A stretch of DNA of 64,000 bases from Chitinasiproducens palmae (GTDB taxonomy: Bacteria > Pseudomonadota > Gammaproteobacteria > Burkholderiales > Burkholderiaceae): positions 248,001-312,000 of the forward strand of contig NZ_FNLO01000004.1 in NCBI RefSeq assembly GCF_900095735.1. Reading direction: 5' to 3'. The position numbers were made by a program, and so were the translations under genes. Within the stretch, counting starts at the first letter, position 1. Every line of letters begins with the position of its first letter. Of this stretch, positions 1 to 7,743 are shown piece by piece. The notes under the pieces are model-generated. The model saw nothing but the letters and a program-made list of their open reading frames with translations. It was not told the DNA's origin and searched no databases.

Positions 1-134
1 TGCTCGGGGCAACGATCAACACGGTGTTCATCAATCACTTCCAGCAGATCGCGCGCGGCCATTTCGCAATCCGCCAGCTCGAACGCCGTTACGGCCAGGA
101 TGCGGTCCGGCAAGCTTACGATCGGCTGGCCTGA
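1..134 (+). CDS. EcsC family protein, C-terminal fragment
   Basis: Partial gene entering from the left edge. The third frame from base 3 is open for 43 codons and ends in TGA at 132-134. The tail contains GATINTVFINHF followed by ARGHFAIRQLERRYG, which I recognise as the conserved end of EcsC-family proteins. Bacillus EcsC is linked to the EcsAB transporter, but the role of proteobacterial members is not established. Only the end is visible, so start, length and operon partners cannot be judged. The next gene is convergent. Confidence 0.6.
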   Translation, partial: LGATINTVFINHFQQIARGHFAIRQLERRYGQDAVRQAYDRLA

Positions 135-161
135 GCGCCCGGCCGGTCGTCAGGCACGCGG

Positions 162-1067
162 TCAAGGGGTCAGTCCGCGGATGAAGTCGGCTGCCTGCCG
201 GAGCGCCAGACGTGCTTCCGGCAGGACCGCGCAGAAGATCTGCCACGCATGCGGCAGGCCGGTCCAGACGTTCAGCTCCGCCCGGCCACCGGCGTCGCGC
301 ACGCGGGTGGCAAGCCGTACGGCGTCATCGAGCAGTACTTCGCTGTCGCTTGCCTGGACGAGCAACGGTGGCAGACCATGCAAGGCGCTGAAAAGCGGCG
401 ACGCCAGCGGATGGTCGGCAGGCGTGTCCGCCACGTAAAGCGATGCCGCCATGCGGGTGCCCTCGGCGGTAAACATGACATCGGTGTCGTTGTTGCGGGC
501 CGCCGACTCGCCGCTGGCAGTCAGATCCGTCCAGGGTGAGAACAGCACGGCCCCGGCCGGCAGCGGCATGCCCTCGTCGCGCAAGGCCACTAGCGTAGCA
601 AGCGCAAGCCCACCGCCAGCCGAATCGCCCGCCAGGACGATCGAAGCCGGTTCGATGCCGGCATCGAGCAGACGTTGATAGCCGGCCACCGCGTCGTCGA
701 GCGCGGCGGGAAATGGGTGTTCCGGGGCCAGGCGATAGTCCAGCGAATACAGCTGGGCATCGGCTTCGCAGGCCAGGCGGTCGGTCAGGATCCGGTGGGT
801 GCGCGGCGAGCAGCCGATGTAGGCGCCGCCATGCAGATAGTAGATGGTTCGATGGACCGTGCCGTCAGCAGGTCCGCTCGCCTGCGGCAGCAGCCACTCG
901 TGGCCGCCGGGCAGCCCGCGCAGCAACCAACCGGGCGGCGGGCGTCTTGGCGAGCGCGGGCGCTCGGTAAGACGCCGGGCTCCCGGAAGATCGAAGCGTC
1001 CGGGCGCGGTGCGCGGTTTCAGGCCGTAACGCAAGGCCGCGCTCAGCACGGCATTCTGCCAACTCAT
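162..1067 (-). CDS. alpha/beta hydrolase, HSL-type esterase
   Basis: Predicted carboxylesterase of the hormone-sensitive-lipase group, 301 aa. The oxyanion-hole motif HGGAY and the nucleophile elbow GDSAGG are present. A downstream Asp in the ASDSEVLLDDA segment and the His in LPHAW complete the triad. No signal peptide is seen, so it is probably cytoplasmic. I chose the ATG at 1067 because GGAGAT lies about 7 nt upstream; an earlier in-frame ATG at 1142 has no such site. The natural substrate is unknown. It stands alone, convergent with the EcsC-like gene. Confidence 0.85.
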   Translation of the reverse strand: MSWQNAVLSAALRYGLKPRTAPGRFDLPGARRLTERPRSPRRPPPGWLLRGLPGGHEWLLPQASGPADGTVHRTIYYLHGGAYIGCSPRTHRILTDRLACEADAQLYSLDYRLAPEHPFPAALDDAVAGYQRLLDAGIEPASIVLAGDSAGGGLALATLVALRDEGMPLPAGAVLFSPWTDLTASGESAARNNDTDVMFTAEGTRMAASLYVADTPADHPLASPLFSALHGLPPLLVQASDSEVLLDDAVRLATRVRDAGGRAELNVWTGLPHAWQIFCAVLPEARLALRQAADFIRGLTP

Positions 1068-1384
1068 GACTGGATCTCCGTTGCATCGCGAGCCGCCTGC
1101 GCCACTGTTCGCCCGGCGACAACGGTTTATTGCGAAAAACACGGTCTTTCCCGGACTGTCGCTGCACTACACTACGAACTGCGAGAAGCGGGCCCTTTTT
1201 CAAAGGTCTCCATCTGTTAACGCGGCCCCGGCCGCGTTTTTTTTTGGGCCGCGGCGGCGACCCACGGTCGATATGCTCTGAAAGGTCCTGCAATGCGCCG
1301 GTGAAGGCGCTGGTCGAGCGCCTGCATTGCCCCCGTCCCAGCCAGCCGGCGCCGGATCGGTCGTTTCCCTGGCTGCCGTGCGCG
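1068..1384. other. intergenic region with orphan terminator and hairpin
   Basis: A 317-bp spacer between the starts of the esterase gene and the 3' end of ridA. It holds a plus-strand intrinsic terminator (1219-1245, listed separately) that no plus-strand gene needs. It also holds a nested inverted repeat at 1290-1330: outer GCAATGC/GCATTGC and inner GGCGCT/AGCGCC with a 5-nt loop. The esterase promoter should lie at about 1080-1170 on the minus strand, but I cannot pick clear hexamers. No convincing small ORF is seen. Confidence 0.5.
1219..1245 (+). terminator. orphan Rho-independent terminator
   Basis: AACGCGGCC pairs perfectly with GGCCGCGTT, and the downstream arm runs into nine consecutive T on the plus strand. 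The hairpin is not followed by T on the minus strand, so it works in one direction. The nearest plus-strand gene upstream ends at 134, about 1.1 kb away with an opposing gene between. It may end a small RNA transcribed from roughly 1130-1180; TACACT at 1168-1173 is a weak -10 candidate without a good -35. Confidence 0.7.
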
Positions 1385-1765
1385 TCAGGCTTTGTCACCG
1401 ACCGCGATGTAGGCGACGATCTCGATCTTCATGCCGGGGTGAACGAAACCGGCTACCCCGACGCTCGAACGATTCGGGTAAGGCGCACTGAAGTATTCCC
1501 GGTAGATCGCATCGATTGCCGGCATGTCTGTCACGTCCTTCATGTAAATCAGCACCTGTGCCACGTCGCGCAGGCTGCCGCCTGCCGCTTCGGCCGCGCG
1601 CCGCAGATTGTCGAAGGTCAGGCGGGTCTGTACCTCGATGCTGCCGTCGTCCAGCGTGCCATCGGCGCGGATCGGGCCATGCGCGGTGAAAACGATGGAC
1701 TGCGTCTGGACTGCCCAGGAGAACGGTTGCGAGTGCTGCGGAAGGCCGATGTCGAGCGTTTTCAT
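1385..1765 (-). CDS. RidA/YjgF family protein
   Basis: 126 aa, the usual length of the RidA (Rid/YjgF/YER057c/UK114) family of small trimeric deaminases that clear reactive enamine/imine intermediates. Family features visible are the segment around DVAQVLIYMKDVTDMPAIDAIYREYF and a C-terminal HPGMKIEIVAYIAV. In canonical RidA an Arg in a CNPRPAR-like stretch binds the substrate; here the equivalent region reads PYPNRSSVGVAGFVHPG, so it may belong to another Rid subgroup. The ATG at 1765 gives family length; a TTG at 1810 would add 15 residues and has no better ribosome site. Confidence 0.8.
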   Translation of the reverse strand: MKTLDIGLPQHSQPFSWAVQTQSIVFTAHGPIRADGTLDDGSIEVQTRLTFDNLRRAAEAAGGSLRDVAQVLIYMKDVTDMPAIDAIYREYFSAPYPNRSSVGVAGFVHPGMKIEIVAYIAVGDKA

Positions 1766-2145
1766 GTATCGAAGAGGGGCTGGGTGGTCGGGCTGGATGG
1801 TCGGGACCAACGCGCCGCGTCAAACGTCGAGTCAAACGTCGAGTCAAACGCCGCGTCGAACACGACACGGCAGTGTAACGCGCCGCATTGCGGCCCGGTG
1901 CGCGGCATCGCGCCGACCGCGGCGGCAAGGTGCGCACCGGCCCGCCGCAATCGAAACGGGCCTCGCGTGCCGGGGCGGACGCGGATGTCGCATGGCAACT
2001 GGCGGACGGGGCATGGGAGGTGGCGGACGGGGCGGCGCGGGCCGGCCGCCCCTGTCGACGGCACGACGCCCTCGAACGGCGGATAATGGCGGAGCGCCCG
2101 TGGCGCATGTCTGCGTCGCGTCGCGTCGTTCTTCTGGAGATCGCC
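1766..2145. other. ridA-ubiX divergent spacer
   Basis: About 380 bp between divergent ridA and ubiX. It contains the 12-bp tandem repeat at 1819-1866, and a second imperfect duplication around 1995-2035 in which GGCGGACGGGG occurs twice. No RNA gene or believable ORF is seen. An in-frame ATG at 2107 could start ubiX earlier. Promoters for both genes must lie here, but I see no clear hexamers. Confidence 0.4.
1819..1866. repeat. 12-bp tandem repeat, four units
   Basis: Four head-to-tail units. The first two are GTCAAACGTCGA; the next two are degenerate (GTCAAACGCCGC, GTCGAACACGAC). It lies just upstream of ridA, within its probable 5' region. Similar 11-18 bp arrays occur elsewhere in the window. 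It is too regular to be chance, but its function is unknown. Confidence 0.75.
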
Positions 2146-2727
2146 TTGCCCACCGCCCGTCTCGTGGTCGCCATCACTGGCGCGACCGGCGCCGTCTACG
2201 GCACCCGCCTGCTGGCCGCGCTGCGCGAGCACGGCGTCGAAACCCATCTCGTCGTTTCACGTGCCGGCTGGCTGACCCTGCATCAGGAAACCGGGCTCGG
2301 CCGCGAGGCGCTCGTGGCCATGGCATCGCACCACTATGACGCCGGCGAGATCGGCGCCCGGCTGGCCAGCGGTTCGTTTCGACACGACGGCATGGTCGTC
2401 GCGCCGTGCTCGATGAAAACACTGGCCGCGCTGGCCCATGGCCTGGACGACAACCTGATCACGCGCGCCGCCGACGTCACGCTGAAGGAACGGCGCCGGC
2501 TGGTGCTGCTGGCGCGGGAGACCCCGCTGACGCTGGCGCATCTGTCGAACATGACGCTGGTGACGCAGATGGGCGGCGTGGTCATGCCGCCGGTGCCGGC
2601 GTTCTATGCGAAGCCGGCGACGATCGATGAACTGGTCGACTACACGGTGCACCGCGTCCTCGACCAATTCGGCATAGGCAGCAACCACGACTACGGCCGC
2701 TGGAACGGCGTCGCACCGGCGCGCTGA
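2146..2727 (+). CDS. ubiX: flavin prenyltransferase UbiX
   Basis: UbiX attaches a dimethylallyl group to reduced FMN to make prenyl-FMN, the cofactor of the UbiD decarboxylase in ubiquinone synthesis. The N-terminus VVAITGATGAVYG is the FMN-binding loop. The body has APCSMKTLAALAHGLDDNLITRAADV and a C-terminal MPPVPAFYAKPATIDELVDY, all diagnostic. With the TTG start at 2146, preceded by GGAG at about 6-nt spacing, the protein is 193 aa, the family norm. An ATG at 2107 would give 206 aa. No ubiD is adjacent. Confidence 0.9.
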   Translation: MPTARLVVAITGATGAVYGTRLLAALREHGVETHLVVSRAGWLTLHQETGLGREALVAMASHHYDAGEIGARLASGSFRHDGMVVAPCSMKTLAALAHGLDDNLITRAADVTLKERRRLVLLARETPLTLAHLSNMTLVTQMGGVVMPPVPAFYAKPATIDELVDYTVHRVLDQFGIGSNHDYGRWNGVAPAR

Positions 2728-2803
2728 GCGGGCTCGCCCGGCGCGAGGCCGGTGGTGCGCAGCCGCGCGGGTCGGCACCCGGCGACGAAGGAGGAAGCGA
2801 ACG

Positions 2804-3280
2804 ATGAAGATTGGCGAACTGGCGAAGCGAACCGGCTGCACGGTCGAGACGATCCGCTACTACGAGCGCGAGGGACTGCTCGATGCGCCGTCGCGCAGCA
2901 GCGGCAATTACCGGCTGTACGCGGCGCCGCACGTGAAGCGCCTGACCTTCATCCGCAATTGCCGGGCGCTGGACATGACCCATGGCGAGATCCGTGCGCT
3001 GCTGGCGGTCTGGGACAGCCGCGATGCGACCGGCGGACCGGAAGACTGCAGCGCGGCCAATGCGCTGCTGGACGAGCACATCGCGCACGTCGAGACCCGC
3101 ATCGCCGAGTTGCAAACCCTGCAGACGCAGTTGCTGGCCTTGCGGGAACATTGCGACTGGCCACGCCAGCCAGCCGAGTGCGGCATCCTGCGCGAATTGG
3201 CTGCCGACCCTGTCGACGACTGCGCCCCCGTGGCAGGCGCCGTGCACCCGTTGGGCGGCACGCACAGCCACCGCCGCTGA
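2804..3280 (+). CDS. MerR-family regulator, CadR/PbrR-like
   Basis: 158 aa. Residues 1-70 form the MerR winged helix (MKIGELAKRTGCTVETIRYYEREGLL). A long dimerisation helix carrying LLDEHIAHVETRIAEL follows, then a metal-binding tail. Cys residues in EDCSAANALLDEH, LREHCDW and ECGIL match the Cd(II)/Pb(II)-sensing CadR/PbrR subgroup, and the His-containing tail GGTHSHRR fits. A strong AAGGAGG lies upstream. Such regulators usually sit next to a metal-export ATPase; none is here. Instead the TGA overlaps the ATG of a sirtuin gene, implying translational coupling. I see no classical MerR operator in the short upstream spacer. Confidence 0.85.
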   Translation: MKIGELAKRTGCTVETIRYYEREGLLDAPSRSSGNYRLYAAPHVKRLTFIRNCRALDMTHGEIRALLAVWDSRDATGGPEDCSAANALLDEHIAHVETRIAELQTLQTQLLALREHCDWPRQPAECGILRELAADPVDDCAPVAGAVHPLGGTHSHRR

Positions 3281-4266
3281 TGCCGGCCCCGTCTCCTTTC
3301 CTGGCGTCCAACGCCGGGCGGGTCGATGCGGCCGCCGACTCCGTCGCGCACGCCGACGCCGCCGCGAGCGCCGTTATGCCAGCCGGCCAGGCAAGCTCGC
3401 CCACGCAAGCCGCCGACGCGAGCGACGACCGGCTGGCCACGCTGCTGCGCAGCCACCGCCGCCTGTTCGTGTTGACCGGCGCGGGCTGCAGCACCGATTC
3501 GGGCATCCCCGATTACCGCGACCGCGCCGGCGCCTGGAAGCGGCCGCCGCCCATCGCGTTCGGTCCGTTCATGGCCGAGCCGCTGACGCGCGCCCGCTAC
3601 TGGGCGCGCAGCATGATCGGCTGGCGCAGCTTCGGGCAGGCGCGGCCGAACCGCGCCCATCATGCGCTGGCCGCGCTCGAAGCCGCCGATCGGATCGAAT
3701 TGCTGGTGACGCAGAACGTCGACGGACTGCACCAGGCTGCCAACAGCCGCGCCGTCGTCGACCTGCACGGAAGACTCGATGGCGTACGCTGCATGCAGTG
3801 TGGCGCACGGCTACCGCGCGCCGACTTCCAGGCCGAACTCGAAGCGCTGAACCCCGATTGGCGCGATTTCGTCGCGCCGGTCGCGCCCGACGGCGATGCC
3901 GACCTGGACGGCGTCGATTTCAGCGGCTTCCGCGTACCGGCGCACGCGGCCTGCGGCGGCATCCTGAAACCGGACGTGGTCTTTTTCGGCGAGTCCGTGC
4001 CGCGCCAGCGCGTGCTTGCGGCGAGCGATGCGCTCTCCCGTGCCGACGCGATGCTGGTCGTCGGCTCGTCGTTGATGGTGTACTCGGGCTATCGCTTCGC
4101 GCTGGCCGCCGCCGAGCGCGGCATCCCGCTCGTCTCGATCAATCGCGGCTTGACCCGGGCGGACGCGCTGCTGTCCTTCAAGGTGGAGGAAGACTGCGGC
4201 GACGCGCTGGCGCGCGCGGTGGCCGCAACGGTGCTCCAGCCATGCGGTATCAGCGACGGCGCTTGA
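3280..4266 (+). CDS. NAD-dependent protein deacylase, Sir2 family
   Basis: 328-aa sirtuin resembling class II (SIRT4-like). GAGCSTDSGIPDYR (about 67-80) binds NAD, TQNVDGLH (144-151) and catalytic His163 in DLHG follow, and then GSSLMVYSG and SINRG. A ~50-residue Ala-rich N-terminal extension precedes the fold. The structural zinc site reads Cys171-x2-Cys174 ... His222-x2-Cys225; the third ligand is normally Cys, so His replaces it. The start overlaps the stop of the MerR gene (ATGA), suggesting co-expression under that regulator. Physiological substrates cannot be told from sequence. Confidence 0.88.
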   Translation: MPAPSPFLASNAGRVDAAADSVAHADAAASAVMPAGQASSPTQAADASDDRLATLLRSHRRLFVLTGAGCSTDSGIPDYRDRAGAWKRPPPIAFGPFMAEPLTRARYWARSMIGWRSFGQARPNRAHHALAALEAADRIELLVTQNVDGLHQAANSRAVVDLHGRLDGVRCMQCGARLPRADFQAELEALNPDWRDFVAPVAPDGDADLDGVDFSGFRVPAHAACGGILKPDVVFFGESVPRQRVLAASDALSRADAMLVVGSSLMVYSGYRFALAAAERGIPLVSINRGLTRADALLSFKVEEDCGDALARAVAATVLQPCGISDGA

Positions 4267-4594
4267 CCCAGGCGAACCATGCATCTCGGCGCGACGCCGG
4301 GATCGGCGCCGGAAACGCGAGGTCCGCCCGGCAGCCTTGCTGTCCCTGAGCCGACGACGCTTGCAGCACCGCGACCGGCCAGCGCGGAATCGCCGAATGC
4401 GTCGCTGCCGATGCACGCGCCTTGCACGCGCCTTGCACGATGAGGAGCCGTTGCGTCGAGGTCCGTCTCCTGAAATTAGACCGCCAGCCGCTTAGAATGG
4501 GGCACCGGCGCGCACGGCGCGCGGGGCGCGCTGATCCGGCGCGCCACGTCAAAGCCGGCGTTCCCCATCCGCCCTCCTCCACTGCGAAACGACG
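4267..4594. other. sirtuin-gpx spacer
   Basis: 328 bp. It contains a short duplication of CGCCTTGCACG near 4415-4440 and the candidate gpx promoter listed at 4470-4498. No other gene or RNA structure is evident. Confidence 0.4.
4470..4498 (+). promoter_or_regulatory. candidate sigma-70 promoter for gpx
   Basis: CTGAAA (4470-4475) and TAGAAT (4493-4498) are separated by 17 bp and sit about 100 bp before the glutathione peroxidase start. The spacing is ideal and each hexamer matches consensus at four or more positions. No OxyR-type site was recognised. Confidence 0.4.
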
Positions 4595-5143
4595 ATGACG
4601 AATCCCATCAAGGACATTCCGCTGAAACGAAACGACGGCTCCGCCGCGACGCTGGCCGACTATGCGGGCAAGGTCCTGCTGATCGTCAACGTCGCGTCGA
4701 AGTGCGGCCTGACCGCCCAGTACGAAGGCCTCGAAGCGCTGTACCGCAAGCATCGCGCCGACGGTCTCGAAGTCCTGGCCTTCCCCGCCAACAACTTCCG
4801 CGGCCAGGAGCCGGGCAGCGACGCCGAGATCGCCGCGTTCTGCCAGACCAACTACGACGTGTCGTTCCCGCTGTTCTCGAAAATCAGTGTGCTCGGCGAG
4901 GATCGCCACCCGCTGTACGCCGCGCTGACGCAGGCACAGCCGAAACGCGAGGGCGAAGGCCCGATGCGCGAGCGTCTGAGCCAGCGCGGCATCGAGACCA
5001 GCCAAGGCGCGGACGTGCTGTGGAATTTCGAGAAGTTTGTCGTCGACCGCGAGGGCGACGTGATCGCCCGCTTCGCGCCCGACGTCACGGCGGACGATCC
5101 GCGCCTGTTGGCCGTGATCGACGCGGCGTTGCAGGACGACTGA
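4595..5143 (+). CDS. glutathione peroxidase-like protein (BtuE type)
   Basis: 182-aa thiol peroxidase of the Gpx/BtuE group, reducing peroxides with thioredoxin or glutathione. NVASKCGLT carries the peroxidatic Cys37 (an ordinary TGC, not selenocysteine). Gln71 in GQEPGS and the Trp in LWNFEKF complete the catalytic set. The usual FPCNQF motif reads FPANNF, so the conserved second Cys at position 65 is Ala. This removes the usual resolving Cys of thioredoxin-dependent members; Cys83 is the only nearby alternative. It stands alone between the sirtuin and convergent ssb. Confidence 0.88.
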   Translation: MTNPIKDIPLKRNDGSAATLADYAGKVLLIVNVASKCGLTAQYEGLEALYRKHRADGLEVLAFPANNFRGQEPGSDAEIAAFCQTNYDVSFPLFSKISVLGEDRHPLYAALTQAQPKREGEGPMRERLSQRGIETSQGADVLWNFEKFVVDREGDVIARFAPDVTADDPRLLAVIDAALQDD

Positions 5144-5644
5144 ACCACCCGCTCGGGTCCCGGCCGATGGCGCGGACTTAGCCTGTCGAAGGCGACCGCC
5201 GCGCGCGCGCCGGACCGAATCGGCGATGCCGCCCCGCACTGCCGGACAGCGCGCTTCATGCCTCCGGCCGGCGTCATCGAACCGTTTTGAAACGTCGTTC
5301 GGGGCGTCGTTCGGGGCGTCGTTGGAAGCGTCGTTTCCTGCAGCTTCGTTGGGAGCGTCGTTTCGAGCGCCGCGCGACGACCATGCGGTCGCGTTGCCAT
5401 CGCACCGTGCGGGCCACTCGCGCATTAGCGCACGTCGTGCATTTCGCGCATCGGAGCGCCGCTGGCGCGTTCTCGATTTCCGACGCCAAGGCCGCCGCGA
5501 CGGAAGCCAGACCCGCCACGACGGCGGCGCATCACACGCGCCGCGTCAAATCCTGCATACACCAGCCCCCATACCGCACCGCGCCCACGGACAGGCCATC
5601 GTTCCGCTGCGGCAGCGATGCGCGATGCCCGGATCGCCATGTCG
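5144..5644. other. gpx-ssb convergent spacer
   Basis: About 500 bp between the gpx stop and the terminator structures behind ssb. It contains a degenerate 12-bp tandem array (5293-5369, listed separately). I see no conserved ORF and no RNA gene in the rest. Confidence 0.4.
5293..5369. repeat. degenerate 12-bp tandem array
   Basis: Starts with two copies of GTCGTTCGGGGC and continues through diverged units (GTCGTTGGAAGC, later GTCGTTTCGAGC). It lies in a convergent spacer. The unit resembles, but is not identical to, the 12-mer at 1819. No function is inferred. Confidence 0.6.
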
Positions 5645-5708
5645 CGTCGCTGAAAAGCGACGGCCCCGGGGCCCACCCGAGCATCGATCGGGTGGGGCCC
5701 GCGGGGCC
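5645..5708 (-). terminator. double hairpin terminator behind ssb
   Basis: Read on the minus strand, a long GC-rich stem (5708-5662, roughly 19-21 nt arms with small bulges) is followed at once by CGTCGCTTTTCAGCGACG. That second element supplies a T4 run and folds as a 7-bp hairpin (arms 5645-5651 and 5656-5662). It begins 24 bp after the ssb stop codon and most likely ends ssb transcription. Confidence 0.7.
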
Positions 5709-5731
5709 GTTCATGCCGGCATGCGACGGGC

Positions 5732-6262
5732 TTAGAACGGGATATCGTCGTCCATTTCGTCGAAGCCGCCGCCAGCCGGCGGCATCGAGCGCGACGGCGC
5801 ATTGCCGCCGCCCTGGCGCGCGGGCGCCCGGCCACCACCGCCACCGCCCGCGGGTTCGCGGCTGTAGCCGCCTTCGTTGCCGCGGCCGTAGTCGTCACCG
5901 CCGCCGCCACCGCCACTACCACCGGCGCCGCGGCCGCCGAGCATTTGCATCTGCTCGCCGACGATTTCGGTCGAATACCGGTCCTGGCCGCTCTGGTCCT
6001 GCCACTTACGGGTCCGGATGCGGCCTTCGATATAGACCGACGAGCCCTTGCGCAGATATTGGCTGGCGACCTCGGCCAGGCGACCGAAGAAAGCCACGCG
6101 GTGCCATTCGGTCGACTCCTTCATGTCGCCAGACTGCTTGTCGCGATAACGGTCGGTGGTCGCAATGCGCAGATTCGCGATCGTGTCGCCGCTCGGCAGC
6201 GAACGCGTTTCCGGGTCGGCACCCAGGTTGCCGACGAGAATCACTTTATTGACGGAAGCCAT
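5732..6262 (-). CDS. ssb: single-stranded DNA-binding protein
   Basis: 176-aa SSB that coats ssDNA in replication, repair and recombination. The OB fold covers residues 1-110 ([18 protein letters not shown], then [25 protein letters not shown]). A Gly-rich flexible linker follows, ending in the acidic tip DEMDDDIPF that binds partner proteins. The start ATG has a nearby purine-rich site (GGAGAGAGGCG). The neighbouring exporter gene is in the same direction 117 bp upstream. uvrA lies just beyond, as in other Burkholderiaceae. Confidence 0.97.
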   Translation of the reverse strand: MASVNKVILVGNLGADPETRSLPSGDTIANLRIATTDRYRDKQSGDMKESTEWHRVAFFGRLAEVASQYLRKGSSVYIEGRIRTRKWQDQSGQDRYSTEIVGEQMQMLGGRGAGGSGGGGGGDDYGRGNEGGYSREPAGGGGGGRAPARQGGGNAPSRSMPPAGGGFDEMDDDIPF

Positions 6263-6379
6263 CGCCTCTCTCCTTGATCTTCAAAACCGAAACGGGACCG
6301 CGGCCCCCGTTGGACCGGTCCGCACCCGACGCCGCCAGACCCCTCGCCAGCAGCGGCGAGCCAGCGAGCGCCGAGCGCC

Positions 6380-7570
6380 TCAGCGGCGCCGCGCCGGCGA
6401 CCGCATGCCGGCCGCAACCAGCAGCCACACGGCCGCCAGCGCCGCAGCCCCGAAAAATACCGCGTCGCCGCCGTTGTGTCTGGCAAGCAGACCGCCCAGC
6501 GCGCCGCCCGCGAACAGGCCGAGCGCCTGGGTCGTGTTGTAGACGCCCATCGCGGCGCCCTTGCGCGCGCCAGGCGACAGCTTCGACACCATCGATGGCT
6601 GCGACGCCTCGAGAATGTTGAAGCCGGTGAAATAAACCAGCAACGCCAGTCCGATCGCAACGAGCGTAGAAGGGATTTCGGCGAAACACAACTGGCCAAT
6701 GAGTACGGCGGCGATCCCCGTCAGCATCACCGCCTTCATGCGGCCGTGCTTCTCCGCGGCGATGATCGCCGGCACCATCAGCACGAAGGAGAGCGCCATG
6801 ACCGGCAGATAGATGTGCCAGTGTTCGGCCACCGGCAACCCGGCTTCCTCGAGCCGGTGCGGCAACACCACGAACAGCGCGGTCTGGGTCGCGTGCAGCA
6901 CGAACACGCCCAGGTTCAGGCGCAGCAGCTCCGGGTTGCGCAGCACTTCGCCAAACGGAGCGCGCACGTGCACCGGTGGCGTCGGCGCCTCCGGCACGAC
7001 CCACAGCACGACAACGATCGCCAGCACGGCCAGCACGCCGATCGCGGCGAACAGGCCGCTCATGCCGATCAGCCGGAACACGATCGGTGCGGCGATGATC
7101 GCCACGCCGAAGGCAATGCCGATACTGCCGCCGATCATCGCCATCGCCTTGGTGCGGTTGCGCTCGTCGGTCAGGTCCGCCACGAATGCCGTGATCGCCG
7201 AGGAGATCGCACCGGCGCCCTGCACCGCGCGGCCGATGACGATCCAGGTCATGTTCGGGGCCAGTGCGGCAATCGCGCTGCCCAGGGCGAACACGAGCAG
7301 ACCGGCCACGATCACCGGCTTGCGGCCAAGCCGGTCGGACGCCCAGCCGTAGGGAATGTAGAGCAACGACTGGGTGAGGCCGTAGATGCCGATCGCCAGA
7401 CCGACGATGGTCGCGTTGTCGCCGCCTGGCACCGACTTCGCATAGATCGAGAAGACCGGCATCACCATGAACAGCCCGAGCATGCGCAGGGCGAAGATGG
7501 CGGCCAGCGACGCGGTGGCGCGCAGCTCCAGCGGACTCATCCGGGATGGCGACACGGAAGGATTGGACAT
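6380..7570 (-). CDS. MFS exporter, YajR-like (DHA1)
   Basis: 396 aa, 12 predicted membrane helices. [21 protein letters not shown] at the start, the cytoplasmic motif [16 protein letters not shown] (motif A) and [17 protein letters not shown] (motif C-like) resemble E. coli YajR. It ends shortly after helix 12, so YajR's extra C-terminal YAM domain is missing. The substrate is unknown; export of toxic compounds is an inference. I chose ATG 7570 (MSNPSVSP) over ATG 7672 because the extra 34 residues look unlike the family. It is divergent from uvrA across about 170 bp. Confidence 0.85.
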   Translation of the reverse strand: MSNPSVSPSRMSPLELRATASLAAIFALRMLGLFMVMPVFSIYAKSVPGGDNATIVGLAIGIYGLTQSLLYIPYGWASDRLGRKPVIVAGLLVFALGSAIAALAPNMTWIVIGRAVQGAGAISSAITAFVADLTDERNRTKAMAMIGGSIGIAFGVAIIAAPIVFRLIGMSGLFAAIGVLAVLAIVVVLWVVPEAPTPPVHVRAPFGEVLRNPELLRLNLGVFVLHATQTALFVVLPHRLEEAGLPVAEHWHIYLPVMALSFVLMVPAIIAAEKHGRMKAVMLTGIAAVLIGQLCFAEIPSTLVAIGLALLVYFTGFNILEASQPSMVSKLSPGARKGAAMGVYNTTQALGLFAGGALGGLLARHNGGDAVFFGAAALAAVWLLVAAGMRSPARRR

Positions 7571-7743
7571 GGAGACCAGTGGAAGAACGAACGCAAAGGC
7601 GCCGGCCACGGCGGGCGCCGGGACCGCGGCACGCGGGAGCCGCGCAAAGCACAGCCGGCACGCGTTCGTCAAGGGGCGCGAGGCCCTGAACCGGAAAAGT
7701 CGCTATAGTATCAGGTTTGCCCTCTGCCGGAATCGCTAGGTCA

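Noticed and set aside
2752-3279. N-terminal extension of the sirtuin to 504 aa
   Set aside because: The extra frame overlaps the MerR gene; the ATG at 3280 gives a normal sirtuin.
4595-5143. Selenoprotein glutathione peroxidase
   Set aside because: The peroxidatic codon is TGC (Cys37); no in-frame TGA or SECIS-like need.
7571-7743. LexA/SOS box upstream of uvrA
   Set aside because: No CTGT-N8-ACAG match was found in the divergent spacer.
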